This document shows, in pieces, positions 8,350 to 16,658 of a stretch of 64,000 nt of DNA. How positions within the stretch are numbered: the first letter of the stretch is position 1; the number at the start of each line of letters is the position of its first letter. The notes beneath the pieces were generated by a model. The model was not told the origin of the DNA. It was given only the letters and a program-made list of their open reading frames with translations, and made no database searches. Both the position numbers and the translations under genes were made by a program. This DNA is from Alphaproteobacteria bacterium (GTDB taxonomy: Bacteria > Pseudomonadota > Alphaproteobacteria > UBA8366): positions 124,001 to 188,000 of the forward strand of contig JANQKC010000026.1 of NCBI GenBank assembly GCA_028281325.1, given 5' to 3'.

Positions 8350-8757
8350 TCAATCCGCCGCATCCGCGGGCGCATCGACGATGCGCGTCTCGAAATCCGC
8401 GGGCGCGACGACTTCCAACACCTCGAAATCGGCGGAACACGCGATCTCGCGATGCCGGATCCCGGGTGTCTGCAAGATGCAATCGCCTTTTTCCATCTTG
8501 CGCGCACCCTGACCCTCATACTCGAATTCGGCCCAACCGTTCAGCACGTAGACGAGTTGGAAGGTGCAATCGTGAATATGCCAATGCTGCACGTCGTCGG
8601 AATCGGCACGGTCGGTCGCGCGGATCACATGCGCCACGTAATCGCCGTTGGTTCCCTCGGCGACGCCGAGATCGCGATACTCGAATATCGTCCGCAACCC
8701 CTCGGCCCACATGGCGTCTCTCGCGCGATTGTGAACGAACGTCCAGTCTTCCGTCAT
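8350..8757 (-). CDS. Cupin-domain protein
   Basis: The 135-residue small beta-barrel protein has cupin motif 1, HWHIHDCTFQLVYVLNGWAEF (about residues 58-78), where two histidines and a later Glu/Gln/His bind a divalent metal. Motif 2 is GDCILQTPGIRHRE near 92-105. The ATG is preceded by GAGAGGA. The gene is first in a leftward pair with the NMT1-like binding-fold protein, and is divergent from the reductase at 8918. A CGCCCC-AAA-GGGGCG hairpin at 8834-8848 lies in the shared 160-base region. Substrate unknown; possible roles are ligand binding or a small dioxygenase. Confidence 0.8.
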   Translation of the reverse strand: MTEDWTFVHNRARDAMWAEGLRTIFEYRDLGVAEGTNGDYVAHVIRATDRADSDDVQHWHIHDCTFQLVYVLNGWAEFEYEGQGARKMEKGDCILQTPGIRHREIACSADFEVLEVVAPADFETRIVDAPADAAD

Positions 8758-8917
8758 CGCGTCCTCTCACGGTTTTCGTTGCGGAAGAGCGAGTATAGGC
8801 CGTGCGGCGACCGTTCGGAAACCTTGACCCGTCGCCCCAAAGGGGCGCACCATCCCCTCCCAAACCTACGCTGACTTCAGCGGTTTCTGTACCGAATAAC
8901 AATACGGGCTGGGAGGA

Positions 8918-9988
8918 ATGACGAATACCTACAACACCATGATCATGGGCGCGTCTTACGGATCGCTGCTCGCCATCAAACTCTTGCTCGCCGGCCATTC
9001 GGCGAAACTCGTGTGCCTTCCCGACGAGGCGGCGCTTTTCAACGAAGAAGGCGCGCGCGTGCGCATGCCGGTGAAGGCCCGCGACGATCTGGTGGAAATC
9101 GATTCTCGGACGCTGCCGGGCACCCTGTCCGCCGGCGGCACCGGCGATGTCGACCCCGCCGATTACGACCTGATCGTGCTGGCGATGCAGGAACCGCAAT
9201 ATCGGTCGCCCGGCGTGCGCGAATTGCTCGACGCGGTCGCGAAATCGGGCGTGCCTTGCATGTCGATCATGAACATGCCGCCGCTGCCCTATCTGGCGCG
9301 GATTCCCGGCCTCGACACCGATGCGCTGAAGAAATGCTACACCGACCCGACGGTCTGGCAGAGCTTCGACCCGGCCATGATCACGCTGTGCAGCCCGGAC
9401 CCGCAGGCCTTCCGGCCGCCGGAGGAAAAGACCAACGTGTTGCAGGTCAGCCTACCGACGAATTTCAAGGCGGCGCGGTTCGAATCCGACGAACACACCG
9501 CCATCCTGCGCCAACTGCAGGCCGACATCGAAGCCATCCGCTTCGACACCGGCGACGGCGAGATCGAATTGCCGGTCAAGCTCAAGGTGCACGACTCGAT
9601 CTTCGTCCCGCTCGCCAAGTGGGCAATGCTGCTGACCGGCAACTATCGTTGCGTCCAGGCCGAGGATATGCGCTCGATCCGCAAGGCGGTGCATAGCGAT
9701 TTGGAGAAGTCGCAGGCCGTTTACAACTGGGTCCGCGAAGTCTGCGAGTCGATCGGCGCCCCGTCCGACTCAATGGTGCCGTTCGAGAAATACGCGAATG
9801 CGGCGCAAGGATTGGCGAAGCCGTCTTCGGCCGCCCGCGCCTTGCTGGCCGGCGCGCCCAATATCGAGCGGGCCGACTGTCTCGTGAAGACGATCGCCGA
9901 AATGAAAGGCATGCGGAACGATACGGTCGACGAGACGGTGGCGCTGGTCGACGGCTGGCTTGCGCGAAACCGCGAGAAGGCCGGATAA
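8918..9988 (+). CDS. Ketopantoate reductase-like (ApbA/PanE fold) dehydrogenase
   Basis: The 356-residue protein starts with a Rossmann segment, MIMGASYGSLLAIKLLLAGH (about residues 8-27), in which the usual GxGxxG reads GxxxGS. A strand with DYDLIVLAMQEPQY around residue 80 resembles the cofactor-domain end of the ApbA/PanE family. The C-terminal half is helical (LPVKLKVHDSIFVPLAKW and SIRKAVHSDLEKSQAVY). It is larger than PanE (about 300 residues), and no other pantothenate genes are nearby, so it probably reduces or oxidises another oxoacid/hydroxyacid pair. Its stop lies six bases before the first 158-bp repeat. Confidence 0.7.
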   Translation: MTNTYNTMIMGASYGSLLAIKLLLAGHSAKLVCLPDEAALFNEEGARVRMPVKARDDLVEIDSRTLPGTLSAGGTGDVDPADYDLIVLAMQEPQYRSPGVRELLDAVAKSGVPCMSIMNMPPLPYLARIPGLDTDALKKCYTDPTVWQSFDPAMITLCSPDPQAFRPPEEKTNVLQVSLPTNFKAARFESDEHTAILRQLQADIEAIRFDTGDGEIELPVKLKVHDSIFVPLAKWAMLLTGNYRCVQAEDMRSIRKAVHSDLEKSQAVYNWVREVCESIGAPSDSMVPFEKYANAAQGLAKPSSAARALLAGAPNIERADCLVKTIAEMKGMRNDTVDETVALVDGWLARNREKAG

Positions 9989-9994
9989 CCCGCC

Positions 9995-10152
9995 TAGCAG
10001 GCTACTGAAAAGGTCATTTGATCCTTCGAGACGGGCCTACCGGCCCTCCTCAGGATGAGGAAAACAAGCATAAGCGTCATGGTGAGGAGGCGCGATAGCA
10101 CCGTCTCGAACCATGGAGACCGAAAATCATGATTGTTTCGACGGCCCGCTAG
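9995..10152 (+). repeat. 158-bp inverted-repeat element, copy 1
   Basis: It begins TAGCAGGCTACTGAAAA and ends with a diverged complement of that terminus (GACGGCCCGCTAGC). Inside lie CCTTCGAGACGGGCCTACCG and its near-complement CACCGTCTCGAACCATGG, flanking CTCCTCAGGATGAGG and ATGGTGAGGAGGCGCGA. The whole unit could fold into a long branched hairpin. It matches the copies at 25459 (inverted) and 36453 (same orientation) in length and layout. It sits between two convergent genes, and the TAG stop of the hydratase at 10149 lies in its right terminus. It is MITE-like and may act as a bidirectional terminator. Confidence 0.88.
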
Positions 10153-10952
10153 CGGCCTTTCCACTGCGGCGTCTGCTTGGTCACGAAGGACTCGACGCCG
10201 TGGTGGAAATCGTCGCTGCCGTAGCATTCGCGGATCAAGTCCTCGTCCACGGCGTTGGGATCGTCGCGCAGCCGCCGCAACGCCTGTTTCGTGACCTTCA
10301 TGGTCACCGGCGCATGGCCTTCGATCTTCTCGCAGAGCGCCTCGACATATTCGTCCAGCGCATCGGGCTCGACGACCGCCAGCAGATAGCCGTGGTCCAA
10401 TAATTCCTCCGCCGGCAGCATTTCGGCGAGCAACAACATGCGTTTCACCAGCGGCAGGCCAAAGGTCTCGGTCAGCGCATTCAGGCTACCGGCCGACAGG
10501 CAGTTGCCGAGCGTCCGGGCAATCGGCACGCCGAACTTCGATCCCGGTGTCGCGATCCGGAAATCGCAGGCATTGGCGATGGCGAGCCCGCCGCCAACCG
10601 CCCACCCTTCGACCACCGCGACGGTCGGCTGCGTCAGCTTCTCGACCTTATCGACATAGACATCGACCTTCTCTTCATAAGCGATGCCGTCCTCGCCGGT
10701 CTCGAATGCCCGGAACTGTGCGATATCGGTCCCGGCCACGAATGCCTTGCCGCCGGCTCCGCGCATCAGGACCGCACGGATCGAGGGGTCATCGGCAATC
10801 TGGTCGCAGGCCGCGGCCAAACCGTCATACATCGCCCAGGTCATCGCATTGCGCGCCTGCGGGCGGTCGAAGGTGATGCGGGCGACCGCGCCGTCGACCT
10901 GCAAGGTGGTTTGACCTTCCGGATTACTGGAAGCTTCTTTGCCGTCCGTCAT
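10149..10952 (-). CDS. Enoyl-CoA hydratase/isomerase-fold protein with non-canonical active site
   Basis: This 267-residue crotonase-fold protein has VARITFDRPQARNAMTWAMY (about residues 25-44), the oxyanion segment KAFVAGTDIAQF and the second oxyanion block EGWAVGGGLAIANACDFRIA near residue 120. Standard hydratases have a Glu after FGxP and another about 20 residues on. Here the first region reads FGVPIARTLG and the second LVKRMLLLAE, so both catalytic Glu positions appear replaced. It may be an isomerase, decarboxylase or hydrolase of the superfamily. The start MTDGKEASS at 10952 has GGAG ten bases upstream; the longer frame to 11087 lacks family similarity. The stop lies inside repeat copy 1. 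Confidence 0.85.
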   Translation of the reverse strand: MTDGKEASSNPEGQTTLQVDGAVARITFDRPQARNAMTWAMYDGLAAACDQIADDPSIRAVLMRGAGGKAFVAGTDIAQFRAFETGEDGIAYEEKVDVYVDKVEKLTQPTVAVVEGWAVGGGLAIANACDFRIATPGSKFGVPIARTLGNCLSAGSLNALTETFGLPLVKRMLLLAEMLPAEELLDHGYLLAVVEPDALDEYVEALCEKIEGHAPVTMKVTKQALRRLRDDPNAVDEDLIRECYGSDDFHHGVESFVTKQTPQWKGR

Positions 10953-11166
10953 CTGCCCGCTACTCCATTCCTGTTCCGATGTGCCGGTTCCCTGACCGCA
11001 GCCCTTTAATGCCTCACGCGCGTCGAAGCGCCAAGGGCGTGGAAACGGGCGGTTGGACGGACTGGCAAAATTCGAACCGCCGCACATTGACCGGGATCAA
11101 CGACCCGGGTAAGCAAACCTGCATTACGTTCCATCCGTACCGCACAACAATGCATGGGCCAATCCG

Positions 11167-11658
11167 ATGAACTTCAGCCTCAGCCGAGCAATCCTGTTTT
11201 TCGCCTTCGCCGCCGCCACAGTGCTGTTCCTGTCGGCGCCGGGCATGGCGGAAGACGACGGTGACTCGCGAATACGGGTCGCTTTTCCGGTAATCGATCC
11301 CGTCGAGGGGCAGAAGCTTTTCGTCACCGAAGGATGCGTGCTCTGCCATTCCGTGAACGGAGTCGGCGGGAAGGCCGGACCGACGCTGGATGCCGAGGAC
11401 GGCGCCAACGTCATCGACGTGTTCGAATTCACCGCGCGGATGTGGGCCGGCGCCTTCGCCATGGTCGAGTTGCAGTCGCAGGAAATGGGATATCAGTTCG
11501 ACGTGACCGGCGAGGAATTGGCCCACATCGCCGGTTTCGTCTACGACCGCAGACAACAACTGCTGTTCAAGGAAAGCGACGTGCCGGACCTGATCCGGGA
11601 CATGTTCATCCACACGCGCTACAACCTGGGCACCGATCCGTCCTCTCCGCCCAGGTAA
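11167..11658 (+). CDS. Exported monohaem cytochrome c-like protein
   Basis: The 163-residue precursor has a cleavable-looking signal (SRAILFFAFAAATVLFLSAPGMA, residues about 6-28) and one haem c motif, CVLCH, near residue 57, in the context GQKLFVTEGCVLCHSVNG. A Met candidate for the sixth haem ligand is in QSQEMGYQF near 106. It should be periplasmic and carry electrons. It is convergent with another CxxCH protein seven bases away, so the locus encodes two small cytochromes facing each other. No oxidase or dehydrogenase subunit is adjacent, and the redox partner is unknown. Confidence 0.83.
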   Translation: MNFSLSRAILFFAFAAATVLFLSAPGMAEDDGDSRIRVAFPVIDPVEGQKLFVTEGCVLCHSVNGVGGKAGPTLDAEDGANVIDVFEFTARMWAGAFAMVELQSQEMGYQFDVTGEELAHIAGFVYDRRQQLLFKESDVPDLIRDMFIHTRYNLGTDPSSPPR

Positions 11659-11665
11659 CGCCGGA

Positions 11666-12013
11666 TCAGTTCTCGCGCAGGCTCAGGATATAGGCGATGA
11701 CGTCGTCCTGCTCGTCCCGCGTCAGCATGAGGTCGGGCATTTCCCGGTGGGTCGACCGCAGGAAAACGCGGAGGCTCAGCGCCGTGGTCGAGCGCAGGGC
11801 CGCCACATCCCGGAAGCTGGGCGCGGCGTTCAGCGGAAAATCGCCGCCTTCGCGGGTGACGTCATGGCAGTCGCCGCATTCCTGCTCGGCGAAAATCCGT
11901 CCGGCCACCGGGTCGCCGGGAAGCGTTTCATCGGCCCACACGGCCGCCGCGTCGAACCCGACGAGCCATACCGCGCCCAACGCCGCGGAAAGGGGACGGG
12001 ATAACCCCGTCAC
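11666..12013 (-). CDS. Small exported cytochrome c
   Basis: The 115-residue precursor has an N-terminal hydrophobic signal (SAALGAVWLVGFDAAAVWA), the haem motif CGDCH in AEQECGDCHDVTREGG near residue 47, and a Met in REMPDLMLTRDEQDDVIAYI near 91, typical of the C-terminal Met ligand and helix of class I cytochromes c. The start is GTG, and its first bases overlap the stop of the upstream 90-residue gene as GTGA, so the two are translationally coupled. It is likely periplasmic or membrane-tethered. Confidence 0.85.
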   Translation of the reverse strand: MTGLSRPLSAALGAVWLVGFDAAAVWADETLPGDPVAGRIFAEQECGDCHDVTREGGDFPLNAAPSFRDVAALRSTTALSLRVFLRSTHREMPDLMLTRDEQDDVIAYILSLREN

Positions 12014-12282
12014 GAACCCTCCGGATGCTCGGGATGGGTCTGGATGAAGTGGCGCAGCGTCGCCCGTAACGTCAGCGCCCGCTCCAAATCGCCATGTTGC
12101 CGGGCATGCTTGATGTCATCGACGATCATCTTGCGGATCATCGGGACACCTTCCGGGCTATGAATGAGGTATTCGCCAAGTTCCAGCGCCACCATCCGCG
12201 GCAAATGCTCATGTTCCGCAATGGCGTCGATTTCCGCCTCGGTCAGGTCGCACAGACCGACACAATCCAGATAACTCAACAT
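12010..12282 (-). CDS. Small hypothetical protein coupled to a cytochrome c
   Basis: The 90-residue soluble, acidic, helical protein begins MLSYLDCVGLCDLTEAEIDA and contains HEHLPRMVALELGEYL and ARQHGDLERALTLRATLRHF. There is no signal or membrane segment. Two cysteines near the start (DCVGLC) and several histidines could bind metal, but this is speculation. The stop overlaps the GTG of the downstream cytochrome, which suggests coordinated expression and perhaps a shared redox task. I do not recognise the family with confidence. Confidence 0.7.
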   Translation of the reverse strand: MLSYLDCVGLCDLTEAEIDAIAEHEHLPRMVALELGEYLIHSPEGVPMIRKMIVDDIKHARQHGDLERALTLRATLRHFIQTHPEHPEGS

Positions 12283-12719
12283 TGCCTATCCCTAATGTCC
12301 ATGAGGCCAAGTTACAGTATCGGGCCTATCACGAATCCACGCATTGACACAAATCAGTAACAAACGGGCTCACACTCCGCAGCCGACCACGACGCAGGGG
12401 CGGCATCAACGGAAACACTCTTTTTGCTTGTATTAATAAAAAGAATTAAAACTTTGATTTATTTAAATCATTTTTATATTGTTTTAGCTCCTGGTGTATT
12501 CTTCTAAAAGTTATCTTCATACCAATTCGGTTCTATGACCTCCTCTGCCCTATCACTATTGGCGCGCCCTATTGACTTGGCCCGCAGGATTTTGCGGCCG
12601 GCGTCAGCAAATCGCGACGGTGCACTTGCCGTTTTGGAAGAAATGAAACGGGATAACGCGGAAGGACCCGATTTTGTCAACCCGGCGGGAATGGCGCGAA
12701 CACGGGACGAGGATGGGAC
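12283..12719. other. AT-rich intergenic region, possibly containing an out-of-frame N-terminus
   Basis: Positions 12415-12510 are strikingly AT-rich compared with the rest of the window and include a palindrome, TGATTTATTTAAATCA (12455-12470), followed by a T-rich run. From 12535 an open frame reads MTSSALSLLARPIDLARR and later VLEEMKRDNAEGPDFVNP before running out of frame with the methyltransferase at 12720. This could be the real N-terminus separated by a frameshift near 12690-12715, or chance. The base composition suggests transferred DNA or a silenced promoter region. Confidence 0.5.
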
Positions 12720-13556
12720 ATGCTGTCCAAAAAAATGGAGACCCTCATTCGCACCGAAGGGGTCTACGACGTCGAGGAGCAGCAGTTTAATCAATGGTTC
12801 GCCGGACCAGCACTCACATCACCAGCGAACTATTTCAACTACTGTTTCATGATCTACCGTCTCGTGAAACGGATGGACCGATGGCACGCCTTGGAGCGCT
12901 TCCGGTCCAATGAACCGCCGAGCCGGCGAGAAGTGGTTCTCGACGGACATAATCTCTCGTCGGACACACTGATGGCTCTCTATCAGGTTCTGTCCATAGC
13001 GGAGTTCGACGACTCAATCCTGCGCGAGAAACGAATCATTCTCGATTTGGGCGGCGGCTGGGGACGGATCGGATACGTCGTCACGCGCATCAATCCAAAT
13101 GCGATTTACCTGCACTGCGACATCCCGATCAGCAGTGTGCTGGCACAGTTCCATCTGCCGAGAAAGGCGCCGGAGGTGCCTGTCTTTCTCTATAAACACA
13201 GCAAGAAGATGAAACTCTCGACGCGCGAAGAGATGTTGGAACATCCCGGCGTGCATTTTATCGGCAGCCATGACCTTATTCGTTTCGAAGACAAGTGCTT
13301 TGATTTTTTCTTGAATATCGCATCTTTCCAAGAGATGCCGAACTACATGGTCGAATCCTATTTTTCCCAGATATCCCGAACGTTAGCGGGCTTGTTCTAT
13401 ATGAAGCAGTATGCGCTTCCGAACAGAAAGGACGGCTTCATCCCTGCCGGCGAAGACTACTACCCGTTTCCGAACTCCTGGGAAAAGCTCTTCTTGGCCG
13501 AGTCAAAGATTTCCTATCAATACTTCGAATCGCTTTACAAAGTACCGCTGCACTAG
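12720..13556 (+). CDS. Putative sugar O-methyltransferase
   Basis: The 278-residue protein has a class I SAM-binding loop, IILDLGGGWGRIGYVV (about residues 105-120), then CDIPISSVLAQF with the acidic ribose ligand region. Later segments SHDLIRFEDKCFDFFLNIASFQEM and SYFSQISRTLAGLFYMKQY follow the pattern of putative sugar O-methyltransferases found in surface-polysaccharide clusters. Homologues usually start further upstream, so the N-terminus may be missing because of a frameshift (see 12535 frame). Codon use and GC are lower than for neighbours, suggesting transfer. No other glycan gene is adjacent. Confidence 0.72.
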   Translation: MLSKKMETLIRTEGVYDVEEQQFNQWFAGPALTSPANYFNYCFMIYRLVKRMDRWHALERFRSNEPPSRREVVLDGHNLSSDTLMALYQVLSIAEFDDSILREKRIILDLGGGWGRIGYVVTRINPNAIYLHCDIPISSVLAQFHLPRKAPEVPVFLYKHSKKMKLSTREEMLEHPGVHFIGSHDLIRFEDKCFDFFLNIASFQEMPNYMVESYFSQISRTLAGLFYMKQYALPNRKDGFIPAGEDYYPFPNSWEKLFLAESKISYQYFESLYKVPLH

Positions 13557-13623
13557 AGACGGCACGGCGCGCGAAATAGCATCGCTCTTGCCGCAACCCG
13601 GTCTCAGCGAGTACACGAGGCGC

Positions 13624-15435
13624 ATGACGGCACCGCTTCTCATCCTGCGCGACATTCACCTGACCTTCGGCGGCACGCCGCTGCTGGAAGGGGCCGACCT
13701 GTCGGTTTCCGCCGGCGACCGGCTGTGTCTGGTGGGGCGCAACGGGTCCGGCAAATCGACCCTGTTGCGCATCGCCGCCGGGCTGATCGAGCCGGATGCG
13801 GGGGAGCGCTTCATCGATCCGGGCGCGACGGTCCGGTATCTGGCGCAGGAACCGGATTTTTCAGGCTTCGACACGACCCGCGGCTATGTCGATGCGGGTC
13901 TCACGCCAGGGGATGACCCCCATCGCGGACAGTTCCTGCTGGAAAAGCTGGGCCTGACGGGAGACGAGCACCCGGCGCATCTATCCGGCGGCGAGGCGCG
14001 CCGCTGCGCGCTGGCGCGGGTGCTGGCGGCCGAACCGGATATCCTGTTCCTGGACGAACCGACCAACCATCTCGACCTGCCCGCCATCGAATGGCTCGAA
14101 GCGGAACTCGGCGGATCGCGCTCGGCTTTGGTGCTGGTCAGCCATGACCGTCGCTTCCTGGAAACCCTGTCGAAGATCACAGTGTGGCTCGACCGGGGCG
14201 CGACACGACGCCTGGAGGACGGGTTCGCCAAGTTCGAATCCTGGCGCGACACCGCGATCGAGCAAGACGAGCGCGCCCGCCATGAACTGAACCGGAAAAT
14301 CGCCGCCGAAACCGCGTGGCTGCATAAGGGCGTCACCGCGCGCCGCAAGCGCAACCAAGGCCGGTTGCGGGCGTTGCACGCCCTGCGCGAAAAGCGCCGC
14401 ACGCAACGGGAAGCGGTCGGCGCCGTGAAGTTTTCCACGACCGAGGGCCTGCGCTCGGGCCGGCTGGTCATCGAAGCCGACCATATCTCCAAATCCTACG
14501 ACGACCTGGCGCTGGTGCGGGACTTCTCCCTTCGCGTGCAGCGCGGCGACCGGGTCGGCATCGTCGGCCCGAACGGCGCCGGCAAAACCACTTTGCTGAA
14601 CATGTTGACCGGCGTGCTGCCGCCTGACGAGGGGACGGTCCGTACCGGGTCCAACCTGCAAATGGTGACCCTTGACCAGCGGCGCGACAGCCTGGACCCG
14701 GACATGACGCTGTCCGATGCCTTGACCGGCGGCGGAAACACGGTTTCGGTCGCCGGCCAATCGCGGCATGTCATCGGCTATATGAAGGATTTCTTGTTCC
14801 TGCCGGAACAGGCGCGCACGCCGGTCGGGGTGCTGTCCGGCGGCGAACGCGGCCGGGTGATGTTGGCCCGGGCGCTGGCCCGGCCGTCCAACCTGCTGGT
14901 CCTGGACGAACCGACCAACGATCTGGATTTGGAAACCCTCGACCTGTTGCAGGAAATGCTGGCGGACTACGCCGGCACCGTTCTGTTGGTCAGCCACGAC
15001 CGCGACTTTCTCGACCGGGTCGCCACGTCGGTGATCGCCAGCGACGGTAACGGCGTCTGGACCGAATACGCCGGCGGCTACACGGACATGACGCGGCAGC
15101 GCGGCGACGGCGCAATGCCCGCGACGGCGAAACCCGGACGAAAAGAAAGAGCACCCGATACATCTGCGCCGGAGCGCCGAGCGAAATCGCCGCCGTCCCG
15201 CCTCACTTTCAAGGACAAGCACGCATTGGAAACACTGCCGGGCCGCATGGAGGCCTTGCAGGCCGACATCGAACGCCTCGGCCGGTCGCTCGCGGACCCC
15301 GAGTTGTTCGCTCGCGACCCCGCCGCCTTCGAAGCCGCCGCGGCGGCCCTGAAACAGGCGGAGACCGACCTCGCGGCGGCCGAGGAAGACTGGCTCGCGC
15401 TCGAGATCAAGCGCGAAGAGATCGAGGGCCGCTAG
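13624..15435 (+). CDS. uup: ABC-F ATPase Uup
   Basis: The 603-residue cytoplasmic protein has two ABC domains and no membrane segment. Domain 1 has Walker A GRNGSGKST near residue 38, signature LSGGEARRCALA and Walker B ILFLDEPTNHLD. Domain 2 has GPNGAGKTT near 318, LSGGERGRVMLA and LLVLDEPTNDLD. The inter-domain linker WLHKGVTARRKRNQGRLRAL is present, and the C-terminal about 75 residues (ALETLPGRMEALQADIERL onward) form the coiled-coil DNA/ribosome-binding domain that distinguishes Uup. Uup affects ribosome function and precise transposon excision. The start MTAPLLILRD at 13624 was chosen over a longer frame overlapping the methyltransferase. Confidence 0.95.
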   Translation: MTAPLLILRDIHLTFGGTPLLEGADLSVSAGDRLCLVGRNGSGKSTLLRIAAGLIEPDAGERFIDPGATVRYLAQEPDFSGFDTTRGYVDAGLTPGDDPHRGQFLLEKLGLTGDEHPAHLSGGEARRCALARVLAAEPDILFLDEPTNHLDLPAIEWLEAELGGSRSALVLVSHDRRFLETLSKITVWLDRGATRRLEDGFAKFESWRDTAIEQDERARHELNRKIAAETAWLHKGVTARRKRNQGRLRALHALREKRRTQREAVGAVKFSTTEGLRSGRLVIEADHISKSYDDLALVRDFSLRVQRGDRVGIVGPNGAGKTTLLNMLTGVLPPDEGTVRTGSNLQMVTLDQRRDSLDPDMTLSDALTGGGNTVSVAGQSRHVIGYMKDFLFLPEQARTPVGVLSGGERGRVMLARALARPSNLLVLDEPTNDLDLETLDLLQEMLADYAGTVLLVSHDRDFLDRVATSVIASDGNGVWTEYAGGYTDMTRQRGDGAMPATAKPGRKERAPDTSAPERRAKSPPSRLTFKDKHALETLPGRMEALQADIERLGRSLADPELFARDPAAFEAAAAALKQAETDLAAAEEDWLALEIKREEIEGR

Positions 15436-15888
15436 ATGTCGGACATCTACGTCGATGCCGACGCCTGCCCGGTGAAGGACGAGGTGATGCGAGTCGCCAA
15501 CCGGCATGGCCTGACCGTCCACATGGTCGGCAACACCTGGATGCGATTGAACAACGAGGTCGGCGTAAACCGGGTCGTCGTGCCGGAAGGGCCGGATGCC
15601 GCCGACGACTGGATCGCCGGGCATATCGCCGCGAACGACATCGCGGTCACCGCCGACATCGAGCTTGCCTCGCGCTGCCTCGACGCCGGGGCGCATGTCC
15701 TCGGTCCCACGGGCGACCCGTTCACGAACGACAATATCGGATCGGCGCTGGCGATGCGCGATCTTAAGAAACACTTGCGCGAAACCGGCGAGATCAGCGG
15801 ATACAACCGCGGTTTTACAAAAAAGGACCGGTCGACCTTCCTCGATAGGCTGGAACGCACGGTCCAATCCGCAAAAAGATCGCCGTAA
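15436..15888 (+). CDS. yaiI: YaiI/YqxD (DUF188, UPF0178) family protein
   Basis: The 150-residue protein begins MSDIYVDADACPVKDEVMRV, the signature start of the DUF188 family, and continues with GPDAADDWIAGHIAANDIAVTADIELASRCL, the conserved Asp-rich core of a PIN-like nuclease fold. The Asp at residues 7 and 9 and the DAADD cluster could bind metal. Its ATG abuts the uup stop codon without a gap, so it should be translated with Uup. The activity of this family is not established. Confidence 0.92.
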   Translation: MSDIYVDADACPVKDEVMRVANRHGLTVHMVGNTWMRLNNEVGVNRVVVPEGPDAADDWIAGHIAANDIAVTADIELASRCLDAGAHVLGPTGDPFTNDNIGSALAMRDLKKHLRETGEISGYNRGFTKKDRSTFLDRLERTVQSAKRSP

Positions 15889-15997
15889 CCTATCGCGCAT
15901 CGACTCAGATGCATGGCCCAGCGCCGAAAAATGGTATGCTCCGAAATCCATTAATTGGACCACATCAACAACGGATGCAGGGAGCGATCGAATCGTG

Positions 15998-16630
15998 ATG
16001 AAACTCTGGGGACGGGCCGACGGGTCCAACGTGATCAAGGTTACCTGGTGCCTGGGCGAACTCGGCGTCGAGTATGAGCGGATCGACTGGGGCGGCCCCT
16101 TCGGCGGCAACGACGATCCGGAATACCGCGCAAAGAACCCGATGGGCCGGCTGCCGACCCTGGAAGAGGAGGACGGCTTCACCCTTTGGGAATCGGGCGC
16201 GGTCACGCGGTATCTCTGCGCCAAATACAGCATGGGCGACATGTATCCCGAACCGCTGCGCGAACGCGCCGAAGCGGAAAAATGGATGGATTGGAGTTCG
16301 CTGAACCTCGCACCGTTCAATTCGGTTTTTCTGGATCATTTCTTCCGGCTACCGGAGGACCAACGCAGTCCCGACGCCATCGCCGCGGCGATCGAACGCG
16401 CCAGCGAGATGTACGACATCCTCGACAGGGTGTTGGCGGACCGGCCCTATCTCTGTGGCGACAAACTGACGATGGCGGATATCCCATCGGGCTCGCTGAC
16501 GCACCGTTGGATGACATGGACGCCCAACCGGCCGTCGCATCCGAATGTCGAGGCCTGGTACGAGCGGCTTGCGGCGCGGCCTGCGTATCAAGAGCATGTC
16601 ATCGCCAAGAACCGGCCCGCCCCCACATAA
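15998..16630 (+). CDS. Glutathione S-transferase
   Basis: The 210-residue cytosolic GST begins MKLWGRADGSNVIKVTWCLG, the thioredoxin-like domain with Ser/Asn in place of a catalytic Tyr near residue 10. NPMGRLPTLEEEDGFTLWES near 50-70 contains the cis-Pro glutathione contact and the ES γ-glutamyl site. The helical C-terminal domain carries the N-capping box LTMADIPSGSLTHRW. A GTG lies immediately upstream and either start gives the same fold. It may detoxify electrophiles or act in a catabolic ring or epoxide reaction. It precedes the amidohydrolase by 28 bases. Confidence 0.9.
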   Translation: MKLWGRADGSNVIKVTWCLGELGVEYERIDWGGPFGGNDDPEYRAKNPMGRLPTLEEEDGFTLWESGAVTRYLCAKYSMGDMYPEPLRERAEAEKWMDWSSLNLAPFNSVFLDHFFRLPEDQRSPDAIAAAIERASEMYDILDRVLADRPYLCGDKLTMADIPSGSLTHRWMTWTPNRPSHPNVEAWYERLAARPAYQEHVIAKNRPAPT

Positions 16631-16658
16631 TAACCCCCGACGCCGACGGAGCACCGCC

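Noticed and set aside
13981-16320. 779-codon open frame on the reverse strand
   Set aside because: It is antisense to uup, yaiI and the GST gene, all of which have clear domain motifs on the forward strand. It has no recognisable domain and owes its openness to high GC.
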